NCBI GenBank assembly: GCA_023374045.1
Contig: CM041776.1
Coordinates: forward strand, 117,881,000 to 117,944,999
Length of the DNA stretch: 64,000 nt
From: Limonium bicolor
Taxonomy: Eukaryota; Streptophyta; Magnoliopsida; Caryophyllales; Plumbaginaceae
Direction: 5' to 3'
Position numbers and translations under genes: made by a program. Below the pieces are notes generated by a model that did not search any database, had not been told where the DNA came from, and saw only the letters and a list, made by a program, of their open reading frames with translations. Every line of letters begins with the position of its first letter. Positions within the stretch are counted from its first letter, which is position 1. This document shows positions 10,501 to 22,029 of this stretch, piece by piece.

Positions 10501-10649
10501 AACAAATATGCTAGAAGCTAAATATTAGAACAAGTTATTAAAACCAAAAATAACTAATTGAAATTGAAAAAACTGAAACTTACCTTTTCAATTTCGTAGG
10601 GAGAGTGGGTGAGGTTGGAGGCAAATGTGGGTGTGAGGAGGGGATGCAT
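7543..10649 (-). CDS. Plant mobile domain (MAIN-like/PMD) protein, six exons, three one-base frame breaks
   Basis: Exons on the minus strand: 10649..10584, 10453..10409, 8781..8680, 8586..7843, 7767..7680 and 7602..7543. All introns are GT-AG and phases agree. PMD hallmarks in order: DDATLFTYQTTHIS, VSALVERWRPETHTF, LPFGEVTITLEDVHRLLGL, YARAFLMRLIGGVL, LSWGSAVLAHTYRGLC and the closing WVWQPYD. Length would be about 367 residues, short for the family because the end runs into the 192-bp array and stops there. The large fourth exon needs three single-base corrections, at about 8264-8267, 8035-8036 and near 7870-7880, each in a run of G/C; these may be assembly errors or true decay. PMD proteins act in nuclear silencing and cell division in Arabidopsis and are common passengers of plant transposons. 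The start at 10649 lies in a small inverted repeat, GCATCC-GGT-GGATGC. Confidence 0.8.
7843..8586 (-). other. PMD gene exon 4, main PMD core with frame breaks
   Basis: This exon carries most of the PMD fold. It reads in one frame from 8586 to about 8266, a second from there to about 8036, a third to about 7875, then returns to the second. All three changes fall at GG, GGG or GGGG runs (minus strand). Only the second frame continues correctly into the next exon (YGE|RWDSPHVPPV). Confidence 0.75.
8587..8679 (-). other. PMD gene intron 3
   Basis: Donor CCA|GTAAGT, acceptor ATCTAG|GTC, phase 0, 93 nt. It joins LFSDDP to VMRNRK. Confidence 0.75.
8782..10408 (-). other. PMD gene intron 2 (about 1.6 kb) hosting the 143-bp array
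   Basis: Donor GAG|GTTAGT at 10408, acceptor TGTGCAG at 8782, phase 0. Nearly all of it is the 143-bp tandem array plus about 150 nt of AT-rich sequence near the acceptor. Confidence 0.65.
8938..10352. repeat. 143-bp AT-rich tandem array, about 9.9 units
   Basis: Units begin with TAACATAATAATACC at 8938, 9081, 9224, 9367, 9510, 9653, 9796, 9939, 10082 and 10225, an exact 143-bp spacing with no length change. Divergence is by substitutions only (for example CTCCAA versus CTCTAA before the unit start). Each unit has an ATTAATGCATTAAT palindrome. The array lies inside a PMD gene intron. Confidence 0.95.
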
Positions 10650-10661
10650 CCGGTGGATGCG

Positions 10662-10669
10662 TTTTTATA
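10662..10669 (-). promoter_or_regulatory. TATA box of the PMD gene
   Basis: Minus-strand TATAAAAA lies only 13 nt upstream of the ATG at 10649. If used, transcription would start inside exon 1 and translation might begin at a later Met such as the first codon of exon 3 (8781). The box is strong, but its distance to the first ATG is awkward. Confidence 0.45.
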
Positions 10670-10705
10670 GAATTTTTTCGGATGTTGATAACGGCACTGG
10701 GGTGG

Positions 10706-10974
10706 TGCGGTTTATATGACATGGGGGCGGAGAAAGCACAGCCGAAACTCGCGGCCTTCCAACGTAAATAGACGGCGGCGATCTCCCCAAATGGACGCCC
10801 AGGATTGGCCCGTCAGGCGAGTTGCGGATCGACGTTTTGTGCAAATAAACCGCATCGAGCAAGTCCATCTATTGGCAAAAGGCATTCGTCCAATACGGTT
10901 TATGACATAATTAGCTGGTAACTGGATTAACTCAATGCGGTTTACAGTAAGCTGCATTACATTGATGCGGTTTA
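10706..10974. repeat. Cluster of five TGCGGTTTA motifs (candidate subterminal repeats)
   Basis: TGCGGTTTA occurs at 10706-10714, 10936-10944 and 10966-10974 on +, and at 10846-10854 on - (TAAACCGCA). A variant, TACGGTTTA, lies at 10894-10902. Short repeats in both orientations near an element end are typical transposase-binding subterminal repeats. No other copies were noticed in the window. Confidence 0.5.
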
Positions 10975-12568
10975 TTTGACTCATTTTGGCACATCCGCGT
11001 AATTTTTTTGAAAAAAAGCCACCGCAAGTAATTTTTTTTAACATATAGTATTTCGGCGAAAATTTTCCCGACCTTTTGCTCATACTCTTGTTGGAATTTT
11101 GTAAACAAGCATAAGTTGCTATTAATCATGACGTACATCAATTCATGAAAAGCTCAATAACGACATGGTTATTTTGTTCCTTTTTCATTCACGTAACTTC
11201 CGGAGCCTTTCTTTTTTTTTTCATGGTCAACATTAGGTCTGTTTGATGCCAGTTGTATCAACTATCAACAACCAGATAAAACATAGGAGACACGATGACA
11301 CCAGCACTGAAATTACCAACACTGAAATTGATGGAACTGTTTGGGTTTGTGAAGGGACGATTAAGTTATCAAATTGTCAAACGTGAGTTTATTTCTCTTC
11401 AGCGATATACCTTCATAGTAAGAGGAATTTCGTGATGCTTCTTCTGACTGATCAAGACGGATTCGGCGCCCAAGTTGAGGCTATTGGTCTAATTGTGAGG
11501 ATTTAGGAAGGGTAGCGAGGATTGACCATGCTTACTCCTCCCTTGGCAGCAGTAAACATGATCAACAAATCCCCCAAGATTTCTTGAGTTGTGTTTGTAC
11601 GGTACAACCATAAGGGATAAGATTACCAAACCAATCAGCTATAGAGCTGTATTTATGAAACTACCATTAGTGCGACACTCCCCATGTTCTCTTCCCACAA
11701 AAACCATCAGCTGGGAAACTGCCGCAAGATACCCAAATATTGCGAGTGTTACAACTGACCAGGCATTCCAGCCAACTCACTAGCCATCCAAGGACCAATC
11801 AATATCCTCCCCAAGTACACATTTAAAAAACCAAACAAACTCCCAAATGCTCTTTTAATGGCCATTATCTTGGAGGCCATGCTATAGTGGTGTTGCGAAT
11901 CCTGTCACCGCCAAAAAACACTGTGGATCAGGATATTTATAGTGGAAGATCAAAATCTGCCATAACAGTAAACAATTATAATGGGTCTAGCATCTGATAA
12001 ATCTCAAATAGATCACTGGCACTGTTTCCTGCTATGTTGGTCAAAGGTATCTGTTATTCTACTACTTAACAACTCAAAATACCATATAAATACCTAGCAG
12101 AACAAGATGTTGCCACTCAATAATACAATTTTGGTATGCCAGACCTGCTTTGATCAACCTAGATTCAACTATAAACATAAGTTCACTACTCAAGCAGAGC
12201 AATTTAAAATCTGAAATGCCCTGGTTTACATAGCTATTAGACACATTAGGGGATAGTTCATGTGGACCCAAACCCAATGCTGTCTTCACTAAAAGTTATA
12301 GCTGACTACACCGTTTGACTTATAACTTGGGGGGAAAAACACTTTTGCAAATTTCATTACCAAACACAACCATAAGGTCAAATTTAATTGATACATATTC
12401 TTTCACGCTTTTTAGATTCTTATTTGTCTCTATAAAAGCTAACATTAACATTTCCCAAAGAAAGGATGAGGCATCTATAGCAAACATGCCACACACGCAA
12501 TTCAAATGAAAAAAATAAACCAAGCACTTTACAGCAAAAAAGAATTGGATTGCAAAAAGGGTATCAAA
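10975..12568. other. Transition from MULE end to 3' region of the NFD6-like gene; no coding exon supported
   Basis: Short ORFs here (for example 11589-11783 +, 12074-12289 -) have no recognisable features. Part is probably intron and 3' UTR of the NFD6-like gene, whose relatives have alternatively spliced 3' ends. A possible acceptor (CTTTTAG, minus strand, about 12280) is followed by open sequence but cannot be confirmed. Confidence 0.35.
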
Positions 12569-13483
12569 TCACAAACTACCTTCAGAAAGACAACCCCAGC
12601 TGTTGGAATGCAAAGATAGCAACGAAGTGTACAATGATGAGGCAAGAGCACTATGCAAAGGCATCAATGACTGCCCCGCGCCCAATTCCACAGGGAGTCT
12701 GATAGCAAGCAAAACTGCATATTAGTAAGTATTATCCCATTTAAACATCCCTCCCAAATTTTGCTCCATCTTACTCATTGGAAGCTAGTTTATGTTTCCC
12801 TGTCCCAAGATCTTAGTAAATCTAACAACCATTCCATAGAACTCTCACCTAATAATCGAATGTTGGATTCTCGGTCTTCCAAATGAACATGTGAGCATAT
12901 TACAGTAAGTTCCTTTAACATATCATTTCAGTTCGAAGGTGAAACGAAAAGAAACTCCGGCATCAAGTAGCAAGAAATATCATGTACGCTTTTGGAACAG
13001 CACACATAGCATGAAGTTATAATTCCGGAGCAACAATCACCAAACAAAATGAAAATCAAGTGACATACATTTCACATCCATAATTAGGTGGAAGGGCCAA
13101 CATCCAAAAATTAACTCGAAACAAGAAACCCTCGTCCTTAGGTGCCAGCTCAAGGATCCCATTGACGACAGCACCTAAATACTAGGGCGAATGCGCCGGA
13201 GATAAGCGATGGTTTTTAAGGCTCTAATAGAAATTATTTAACAAAAATCATAATTGATGGCGACCTAAGTAAACTAAGAGAAGCTAAACCTGGAAGTATT
13301 CAGCAGCCCACGAAGAGATAGACGGATTGGAGACGGCGACGATGACGCCTTACTAAATGCGAAACCAGGTAACTTCGCTACGCCAACATAATGAGAAGAC
13401 TCGCCGAAGATGTACGAAATGGCAGATTTTGTCGCAGGTGTAGCCGATGCTCGTAGGGTTTTTCTAGCACAAAGCCCAGCCAT
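12569..13483 (-). CDS. NFD6-like (NUCLEAR FUSION DEFECTIVE 6-like) small mitochondrial protein
   Basis: Exon 1 is 13483..13290 and exon 2 is 12698..12580. The 591-nt intron has CCAG|GTTTAG and CTATCAG ends, and the split Arg codon keeps the frame. Exon 1 encodes an Arg/Ser/Ala-rich start (MAGLCARKTLRASATPATKS), a typical mitochondrial presequence. Exon 2 encodes the family signature RLPVELGAGQSLMPLHSALA followed by a TSLL...SWGCLSEG block. Reading past exon 2 stops after three codons (TGA 12571-12569), giving about 107 residues; splicing to a further exon could give another tail, as relatives do. NFD6 in Arabidopsis is mitochondrial and needed for polar nuclei fusion. This is the only clear host gene in the window. 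Confidence 0.8.
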
Positions 13484-13593
13484 CGTCGTCCTACGGTCTC
13501 TTTCTCGGGGTCGTCGATCCGAGAAGAAGCGGTGTACGCTTGGAAAGAGTTGTCGGGGGATGCCTGCGCCAAATCGATTATAGAGATCTCTTT

Positions 13594-13703
13594 TGGGCCT
13601 GCAACTATGGGCTTGAAAAAAGTCCAGCTTAATTGGAGATCTGTTGTTTCTGATCCGGATAAAAGGCCCAACATCTCATAGGCTCTCTCTTCGGCGTCAC
13701 GTG
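13594..13703 (-). promoter_or_regulatory. Promoter of the NFD6-like gene: Site II (GGCCCA) elements and a G-box
   Basis: TGGGCY/GGCCCA motifs lie at about 13594-13599, 13607-13613 and 13664-13670, 110-190 nt upstream of the ATG. A CACGTG G-box is at 13698-13703. Site II elements are TCP-bound and typical of plant nuclear genes for mitochondrial proteins, which fits the gene call. Confidence 0.6.
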
Positions 13704-14092
13704 ACAAGCGAGATCAAGCTCGCTCAACAAGGAAGTTCACAACTTCATGTGCTTGCGTAATATGAAGGCCACGGTCAAGGACCACCAGCTAGTACGAGTC
13801 AGTAAGGTGTACTAACGTGCGCTACATCACACTCTGTATCCGTCCTTGTTCAAGACTCAACTCATGTTGTAACACTCCAGTTTCCAGGATCTATAACCAC
13901 CACTATTTTTTTTTTACACAAACGTACTTGTATTTATAGTCTGCTTAGAAAGTTTACAACTTAGCGGAAGTCATCCAAAATGCAACCGGGAATTACCGTC
14001 ACACCTGCCACCTACAGCAGATGCTTAGGCTAATCCCCACCACTATCCTTCCATCAAAATCCTATCATCACTCCTACCTTCTCGACATATAA

Positions 14093-17000
14093 TGTAACGC
14101 CCCTATTTACAATAAATACAGCGGAATATAAAATCTCTACTGGCGTTTACAGACCATCGGGTTCCAAACACCCGGCACCAAACCTCACCAATTACAACCA
14201 TTACAATTAACCAAGTTACGGTCTGAACTTCGAGAAAACTTAACATAAACATAATAATACTAAAACACATTCACTCTCCATAAACCTAATCCCATCCCAA
14301 TCACTCATGCTCGTCGTGGCCACCTGTAAATCAATTTGTACCTGCAAGATGAAACCAAGCAGCCCACCCCGAGAGGGGTGAGTCAGTTCCCTGGAATGGA
14401 ACTGGTACAATTCTCCAAAAACAAACTTATAAAACATAACTCTTCAAAATAAACAGTAACATGAAAACAAACTCTCAAAAGTAAAACAGAGATAAAGCAC
14501 TTCAAAACAATCAAGTGAAAGAGAAAGGAAAACAAGGCAAAGATAGAGATAAAGAACTTCCAAAACAAGTCATCCACTTAAGTAGTCACACCACATAGTT
14601 AGCAAGCATCCATTGTTGATGTTAGAACCAATTCCTGTTAGGAGTAGAAAAACTCAGATAGTCACAAAGGACTAGGAATGATAAAGTAGATCCAAGAACC
14701 AAGAACTCGAGAGTGGAATAATTCAACTGGGAGAGATGGCCCCCACCGCCAATCATGTCCTTTTAGGACAGGGGATATACAGCCCCTCACTGTTTATCAC
14801 GTCCACTAAGGACAGGGGATATACAGCTCCTCACTGTCTATCACGTCCACTAAGGACAGGGGATATACAGCCCCTCACTGTCAAATATCAATTCCCCTAT
14901 GGACGAGGGATATACAGCCCCCTGCTGTTAAATATCAATGCCCCTATGGGCGAGGGATATACAGCCCCCTGCTGTTACCATTAAAGACGCGCGCACGTCG
15001 AAGGAAAGATTTCCAAGATTGACCTTTTCCAAATCCCCACTAGATCACCAACTACCCAGAGCAATACCAAAACACTCAGTCCTATAGAGTGCAGAAGCGT
15101 AAATCCTAAGCAGTCAATGTCTAACGGGACACCAAATAGAAGGAACCAATACCCAAGTGAGTTCCACATCCAAGGCTCAGTTAGTCACACAAGCTGAGTC
15201 AGTCACACAACCATTTCCTTTTTTAGAAGTTCCTCTTAAAGCCAGTTAGCGTTTTCCAAAACATTCCACAAGTCAATCAGCCAAAATAATGTAGTACGAG
15301 AAATCGTACAAAACATTCCGTAAAGTCCAAAACACATCAAGCTGAGTACGAGAAATCGTACCTGGGTAACGCTGTAGCAGTTCTAATCAACTTGCGCAAA
15401 CAATCAACAGTACTCTGAAGAATATTAAAGGTAAGCTACCATCAATCACTTGTAGCCTATGTTACGCTTAAATAAACTCCTTACTCTTATTTCAAAGTCT
15501 CAATTACCTTTTAAGCCCTCACTTAAATGTTATGTATAATCTTTGAGTTATCTGAGAATGTTGTATAGCCCAAGGTGGTAAGATCAAGGAATGTATTCGA
15601 TCAACATTTGCTAATTGTCCACTCCTATCCACTTTATTCATACTTAACCACAATCCTCACATTCAAGACTTTTGAGACCTCTATATCATAAATGTGTTTA
15701 TGTTATATAATTAAATCTAAGAATTTCAATAATAATCTTAAGCTCAATACCTTTATTCTTACTTTAGGACCGACATCGTATTATACCTATGATGGATCTA
15801 TCTTAGAATACTATACTATTATTCCATAAGGTAATGATTAGGTATTTATCAATATTTACTAGATAATCCTTTATGATTAAGTCTTCCCCTTAACTTAATT
15901 AAGACCTACAACCTGTATATCGGAATCATAGTGTCGTAGATGCATTTCATTACAACTTCATTGATCTTAGAATTTAGAGACAACTACTAGACTCAATTAT
16001 TTTATCTTTACTTTAGAATGACTTAATATTATAACCATTTAATTATCTTGTCTTAAGATGTTCAATTACTCTTCATCCTGAAACAACTATATTTTAATTA
16101 ACTCAAACCCTTCCAACTCTTTTACTTAGTATCCACAAAGTATATTATTCGCTTAATTATTACCTATATAATAAGGTGTTTTAAGATAACCCTTTTTATG
16201 TATCCTTACTCACATTTTAATTTCCCAAGTATTTAATTTTTTACACACATTCTCTCCATAGAGTATGTATAATCCTTTTGTACTAAATTTTAATAAACCT
16301 ACGTCTTAAATACATTTTATATTACTTACAAGACCAAGGTTTCAAAGGAATAACTTAATAAATTATTTTCCTTTATTGTATCTTAGGATAAACATTATAT
16401 CTCGACATAAGGTAAAGTCTATCTAAGAACTAAATTCTGATTCATAAGTGAAATTGTTAATTATGTAATAAGATAACCCATTCTGAAAATCCCCATACCC
16501 TATATTCAAATGACACACTAATATTTCCAGTGTTAAAAAGGTAAATCAATATAATCTCTTACGTAACCCAGTTTCATCTAATCAAAGGTTTAAAGATTTT
16601 AAGTATCTAATTTCTATTTATAAACCTTCTTATAAATTCTAACTACTAAATACATTACTTAATTATAAACTCACATCCTGAACATTGGTATTAAATGTAT
16701 TTTATATGGCTTATCAAATTCTAAGAACGTAAGGATTATTATTTAGATTAATTCCCCAATCATAGTTTAATTTAGTTTTATATCATAATCCTTTTAATGA
16801 TTTTATCACAAGATATTAAGTTATTACTCAATACTATAAATATTAAGAAATGATTAAATCTAGACTTATTTATCCTCTTCACATTTAGATGTAAAAGTAA
16901 CTCATTTACTTTATTATTGTTTATATAATAAGAACATTTAAATGTAAAAGTATTTCATTCATTTTATTACCAATTAAATAATAAGATCTATTTGTGTAAC

Positions 17001-19659
17001 ACTCTATGTAAACTAATTACAAATATTCCTAAACTTCAACTTATTAATTCCTTAACCCAATTATAGATTTACACTGTGGTCACCGACTAAATATATACAT
17101 GTATTTTAATACCGTTAATATAAATCCTAGAAATTCAAAGGTAACTAAAAACTCAGTTCATAACCATAAAATACCACCTCATATAGTATTCTATTATTAG
17201 TATTATGTAGAGGTTTAGTTTGACCCATTAATTCCTTTATACATATACATTTTCTATAAGGTATTTTATTCCTTTTATTTATTAATTTATCGTATATATA
17301 TATATATCCTTCCTATTATATTTCTCACAAGGAATGTTATTTCTTTATCTATTTTTATTGTATTTATATATATTAAATATATATATATATATCTACATAT
17401 ATTAAGATTTATCCAGAATATTCTTTAAGAAATTCCATTGTATTTAATTATATTTAATATCTTTTAGACCTATCCACAACTGATTTATGGTTTATAAAAT
17501 AAAGTATTTCCCTTAGTTTTAGTTAAACATATTAGCTTCATATTATATAATAAATAAAATGTAGTTTAGTTAAATTCCTTGATTTAATATAAGTTTCTAT
17601 CTTTTTCTCTCATATATATTATAAATATATGTAACATTTTTACTTCACTTAAAGTTAATACCCAAATTTATACATACTGTATTAAATGTTAATTAGTCTT
17701 ATTATATTTTCCCCAACCCATAAAGTTCATTAATCAACTATACTTTAATTTTTGATTACATTAAAAACCATATATTATAAGTTATTCTTATGAAAAACTC
17801 ATAAACACAATTTTTAAAACCTTTTACCCTTGCCCAAAATTCCCAAATTTAATATACAGTAACTATAACATTTAGACATATTATAAAATTTTTATTTCAT
17901 AAAATATCTTTTTAATTTAGCCAAATAATTCCAGAAAACCCGTAACTTGTAAAAATCATAACTTATGTTTAAAAACTCCGAAACCATAATAATTTACATC
18001 AAATAACTAGGTAAAATAAGGAATCTATGGTTAAAATTTCAAGTCAAATACCTTCGGGGTATTTAAATTAATTCAACAAGTTAGGGTTATTTACTGGAAT
18101 TTATAAAACTTAATCTGAAACGTTTTAATCTCAGCCGTCCAAATCTCATAACTAAGATCCGACGGATACTGAACGCCTAGTTCTTCCCCGATTTCTCCTT
18201 GATACCCGAGTACTAATTTGCGTTTTTCTCACAATCTACAGAACGAAATCGAGTGATTCTTGTTTCTATGGATTCGTAATCAAATTTCGGTTCTATTGGT
18301 ACCGGTTCCCCAATTATAATGCAGTATACATCAAGATTCGAATTCGAATCGAATGTTAGGGTTTATTTCGAAACAGAGTACAAATCGGTTGCAATTCTTA
18401 CAATTCTCCTAATCTAATACGAAATTGACTAAATTAAACATGGTTAGATCGGAAATACAACTACGAACGCAACAACGGAGAAATTTGATCGGAGACTCAC
18501 CGGAGTGTGCGAATTTGGGTGATTTCGAATCGGAAATCTGGAAAAACATGAACTTTGAGCATTCGTGGTGGCAACTTTGGAGATCTATAAAATACGTTCT
18601 AGATCGAGTTATGCCATGTTCTTGGGCTCGTTAGAAAGAAGAAATAGATCTACACAATGATAGCAAGCACTAATCCTAACTCGCATCACACAGAAAGAAA
18701 TCGAAGTCGCAAAACACGAGTTTACCTCTCCGTTTCGGTATTATTTTATGTGCTGTTGAAACCGAAACTTTAGACCTCTATATCTCCCAACTGGTTACGA
18801 ATCAGACTTGGGCATAAACACGAAAATTGTAGAGGGATTAGAGATCTTTACAACGAGCTAAAGAAATCGAATTTTGTTGATTAACGAAGAAGTTATGATT
18901 GACGCAAGTTACCTAAATCGAAGGGAAATCTGGAATCCTGTAACAGTTTCGCAAGGTGGCTACTTTGGCTCGATTTTCCGGTTGACTCAGAAGGATTTAG
19001 GGTTTGTATGAGTAATGGTTGGAAAGAGGAATTGTAGGAGAAGAGAATGGTGACGACGCATGGAAAAATAATTGAGAGATGTAAAGTTATAGCCGTCTAA
19101 AGTGGGCAAAGTAAGGGAATCGGTTCCGAAAATCAGGGAAGAAATCGGCTAAGTGTGGGCAACCCATTACAGAGTGACACGTGGCATCTCTTAAAATTTT
19201 GATTCAAAACTTCAATCTAGCATAACTTTGGCTAGGATGATCCGTTTTTGACGTTCTTTTTATCGATCTCATGGTTTTCATAACCTATTTATTGGTATAG
19301 GTTTCATGGCCTGGTTTGACCATTCTCAAAAAGTCAACTCTAGCAAGGCTTAATAAGCTTTAAGGTTTCTAGAATTTTATATGACTTTTATGTTTCAAAA
19401 AATGTTCCAACACTTCCTAAAATCTTTATAATATTTTTGGAGTGTTTAATAATTTTCCCAAGATTTATTGACTTATAATCTTATTATTAAATTCATAATA
19501 CTATATAATAATGTATAATAATTAGGGTTAAATAGGAGAAAACCCCTAAATAAATTTCACAACTCCATATAATAATTTAATATTCATTATTCCATATCAT
19601 AATTTAATTTTTAATAAAAGAAATCCCCTAAATTATTTAATTAATTTAGGGGTATTTCA
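14093..19659 (-). repeat. 3' LTR of the LARD-like element
   Basis: Starts (plus view) TGTAACGCCCCTATTTAC, ends GGGGTATTTCA. Very AT-rich from about 15500 to 18100, with long TA runs near 17290-17400. It matches 22030-27625 throughout, differing mainly by one-base indels in homopolymers. Confidence 0.92.
14771..14980. repeat. Five 44-47-bp repeats with GGGGATATACAGCCCC core, LTR copy 1
   Basis: Cores lie at about 14771, 14815, 14859, 14905 and 14952. GGGG/CCCC arms in each can pair. The first three units share CACGTCCACTAAGGACA; the last two share CCCCTATGG-CGAGGGA. The same array occurs at 22695-22905 in the other LTR. Confidence 0.85.
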
Positions 19660-22029
19660 GCATATCCCCCTTAAAAGAAACTTCGCCTCGAAGTTTAACA
19701 ATCAACTAATAGGCACTCACACCGCTTCGGGTGTGCTGAGACAATAAAAGTTCCAATGAAATTGCATATCAATCCAATCCTTTATTTCCATTCATTTCCA
19801 TAACAACCTTCCACTCGAGATTACTCAAACTCAAAACGAACCAAGATATACCAAGACATAGCATGATGAAAATCACAGTCACATACTGTGTCATATCGTA
19901 AAAACCAAACACATACAAACACCTCTCATTCTGCTAATATTGTTCTCCCTTTACTAACAATGCAACGAGGCATAATCCGGATGAGATAACGAAGGAGGAG
20001 TATGCCAGCATATCCCCCTTAAAAGAGCTAAGGTACGCCCTCGTACCGCTACTAACGGCACATTCAAAGAATACAACACCTTATTAACCAGCATTGTTGT
20101 GAATTTTACTGCACCGTTGTTTATCCATGATCGTTACTATATATGTATCTCTTGATTGTTATGTATTTGTATTTCCTTGGTGGTTATAAATTTTTACCTT
20201 ATGATTATTATCCATTCATTTAATGACGGTTACGAATAATATGTCCATATATGATCATTTATCATATCAATTATATTACCAAGCTATAAACCAGGTGTAA
20301 CGTATTTGAGTAGTTTATAATAATATTTCAGATCAGTTAATAATCCTCAATAATCTTCCAAAATTATCTTCAAAGGTTTATTAGTCAACCATATGTTAAA
20401 ACTCTATAAGATAAATTTTCTGTGACTTTTCAAGTTCCAATTGTTTTATAATTAACTATAGTATTCCAGACGAACCATTAGGTATTCACTTCATAAAATT
20501 TACTTATTATATTTACATAATTTCACACAAGGCAGAGTTTTAGGAAGTTCTTATTATCTATAATATAGCTCCAAAATCTGATTCCTTTATCTTAAAATTT
20601 ATATATTATTATTTTTTTTAGGTAGGGACTCTATATAAAATTTTAAGTCAAATGAATTAGTCTAATGAAAACTCACTCACTCTTGATAATTATTTCCTTA
20701 AGGTTTGTTCTATGTAGGTATTCTTCTGATTCTTAAATCTTAGTACTCTCTTAGACAATGGTGGCTTTTGGTGAACATCACTCTTAGTGTGTCTTTTAAA
20801 ATTTTATACATGTATAATGTTAAACATCCAAGTAAACATGAGGATTTTCAATCTTTAAGTAACTCTCAATTTTTTTTTAAGATGCTCAATACTCAAGTAT
20901 TTAAGGATCAATGATACTTAGTTTAGTATTACTCTTCTCTTCACTCAATCTTTAAGTAACTTTTTTTATTGATTTTTTTTTTAGATCCAACCAGGGGTAT
21001 ATGTTGTATCTTGGAGTACCCAAACTTAATCCCCTTCCTCCATATATAGGTATTTTTCACCAAAGATTTAACTCAATAAACCCTTTACATTTATGAGTTT
21101 TAATACTGGATCTTAAGATACAAATATTGATTTGTTCATTGTGGTTAGCAATGAAATATGCCTAGCTCAAGATTTCATGATGGTAACGTCTTACCACCAC
21201 TTCCCTTCAAGTTCAACACAATCCATCACCTGCATAGAAGATTATTTACAGTTAGGTGACAAGGCTTGTCTAGCCCCTAAACTTCTAGAAGTGGGTGTGC
21301 ACCCCACTACTTTCAGCCTAGGAGTTCGTCGCACCAGGCACTTCCCGTAGGTGTTAGGTTTATTTGTTTTCTTTCTAAAGTTAACATAGAGTTTTAATGT
21401 GTTTACAAGTTCAGTTGTTGATCTTTTCTAATACGCTACTAGTTCTTGTTAGCTTAATAATTTTCTAGACTTAAGATCTATCTTAAACATTATCTTTAGG
21501 TAATAAATTGATATCAAGTAGTTCATGAGATTTATTTTCAAACCTTAAAGGAGTTGAAGTACTTTCACATAAGATCAATACTAATTTAGTTATGTACAGT
21601 TCTATTTGTATACTGTTTTCAACCAAAAGTATTCTTTAAAATTCTAGGAATTTGTGTACTAGCTTTTAAAGGATTGCATTTTTAGCAATGTATTCTCCAT
21701 GAGTATGCTTTGAAAAATAGCTTAATATTTGGTTTATCTCAACCAAAATCTTATCGTACTCAATAGATGATATTCCAACCTATATTTCTACTGTAGTTTA
21801 ATGTTCGAACAGAACAACAGCACACCATTCTCTACAGACATTCATAAAAAGAAAAGTGTATAAAGAAATCATTCACTAATCTAAGAAGGGTTAGGAGTCG
21901 TGCCTTACTGGAATCCTCACTTCCCAATTCTACCCCAATTCCCCAGTTTTAAGTGCACTTATAATCTAAGTATTTCACTCGGCTTGTTTTCTCGGGTTCA
22001 GAGCGTAACTACGCTCTGATACCACTTTC
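19660..22029 (-). other. Non-coding interior of the LARD-like element
   Basis: No ORF longer than 72 codons and no gag or pol motif in any frame. AT-rich. A polypurine tract (minus: AAGGGGGATATGC) lies at 19660-19673. The left part repeats the phrase CAGCATATCCCCCTTAAAAGA (19659 and 20009), a partial duplication of the PPT region. Confidence 0.75.
21999..22024 (-). promoter_or_regulatory. tRNA-Met primer binding site with overlapping hairpin
   Basis: Minus-strand TGGTATCAGAGC at 22013-22024, five bases from the LTR, matches the 3' end of plant initiator tRNA-Met. It overlaps a perfect 9-bp inverted repeat, CAGAGCGTA/TACGCTCTG, at 21999-22018. Confidence 0.85.

Larger units (their letters stand above)
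1..11000. mobile_element. MULE-like DNA transposon block; left end outside window, right end approximate
   Basis: The block is inferred from its contents: a MuDR-type transposase, three solo copies of its N-terminal domain, a PMD gene, three tandem arrays, and a cluster of repeated motifs near 10.7-11.0 kb. PMD genes and MuDR-type transposases are known to be linked in plant genomes. No terminal inverted repeat pair or 9-bp target duplication can be shown because the transposase starts 38 bases into the window. The right boundary at about 11 kb is a guess based on the last TGCGGTTTA motif at 10974. The PMD gene and arrays could instead belong to a neighbouring element. Confidence 0.55.

Noticed and set aside
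10712..11083. 123-codon minus ORF with repeated INRI motifs
   Set aside because: The repeats are just the translated TGCGGTTTA motif cluster; no domain or splice support, and it overlaps a clearly repetitive region.
13378..13707. 109-codon minus ORF
   Set aside because: It runs through the Site II promoter of the NFD6-like gene in another frame; the shorter ORF from 13483 carries the family signature through a splice.
14736..14984. 82-codon repetitive ORF (also at 22664-22912)
   Set aside because: It is the translation of the 44-47-bp minisatellite in the LARD LTR.
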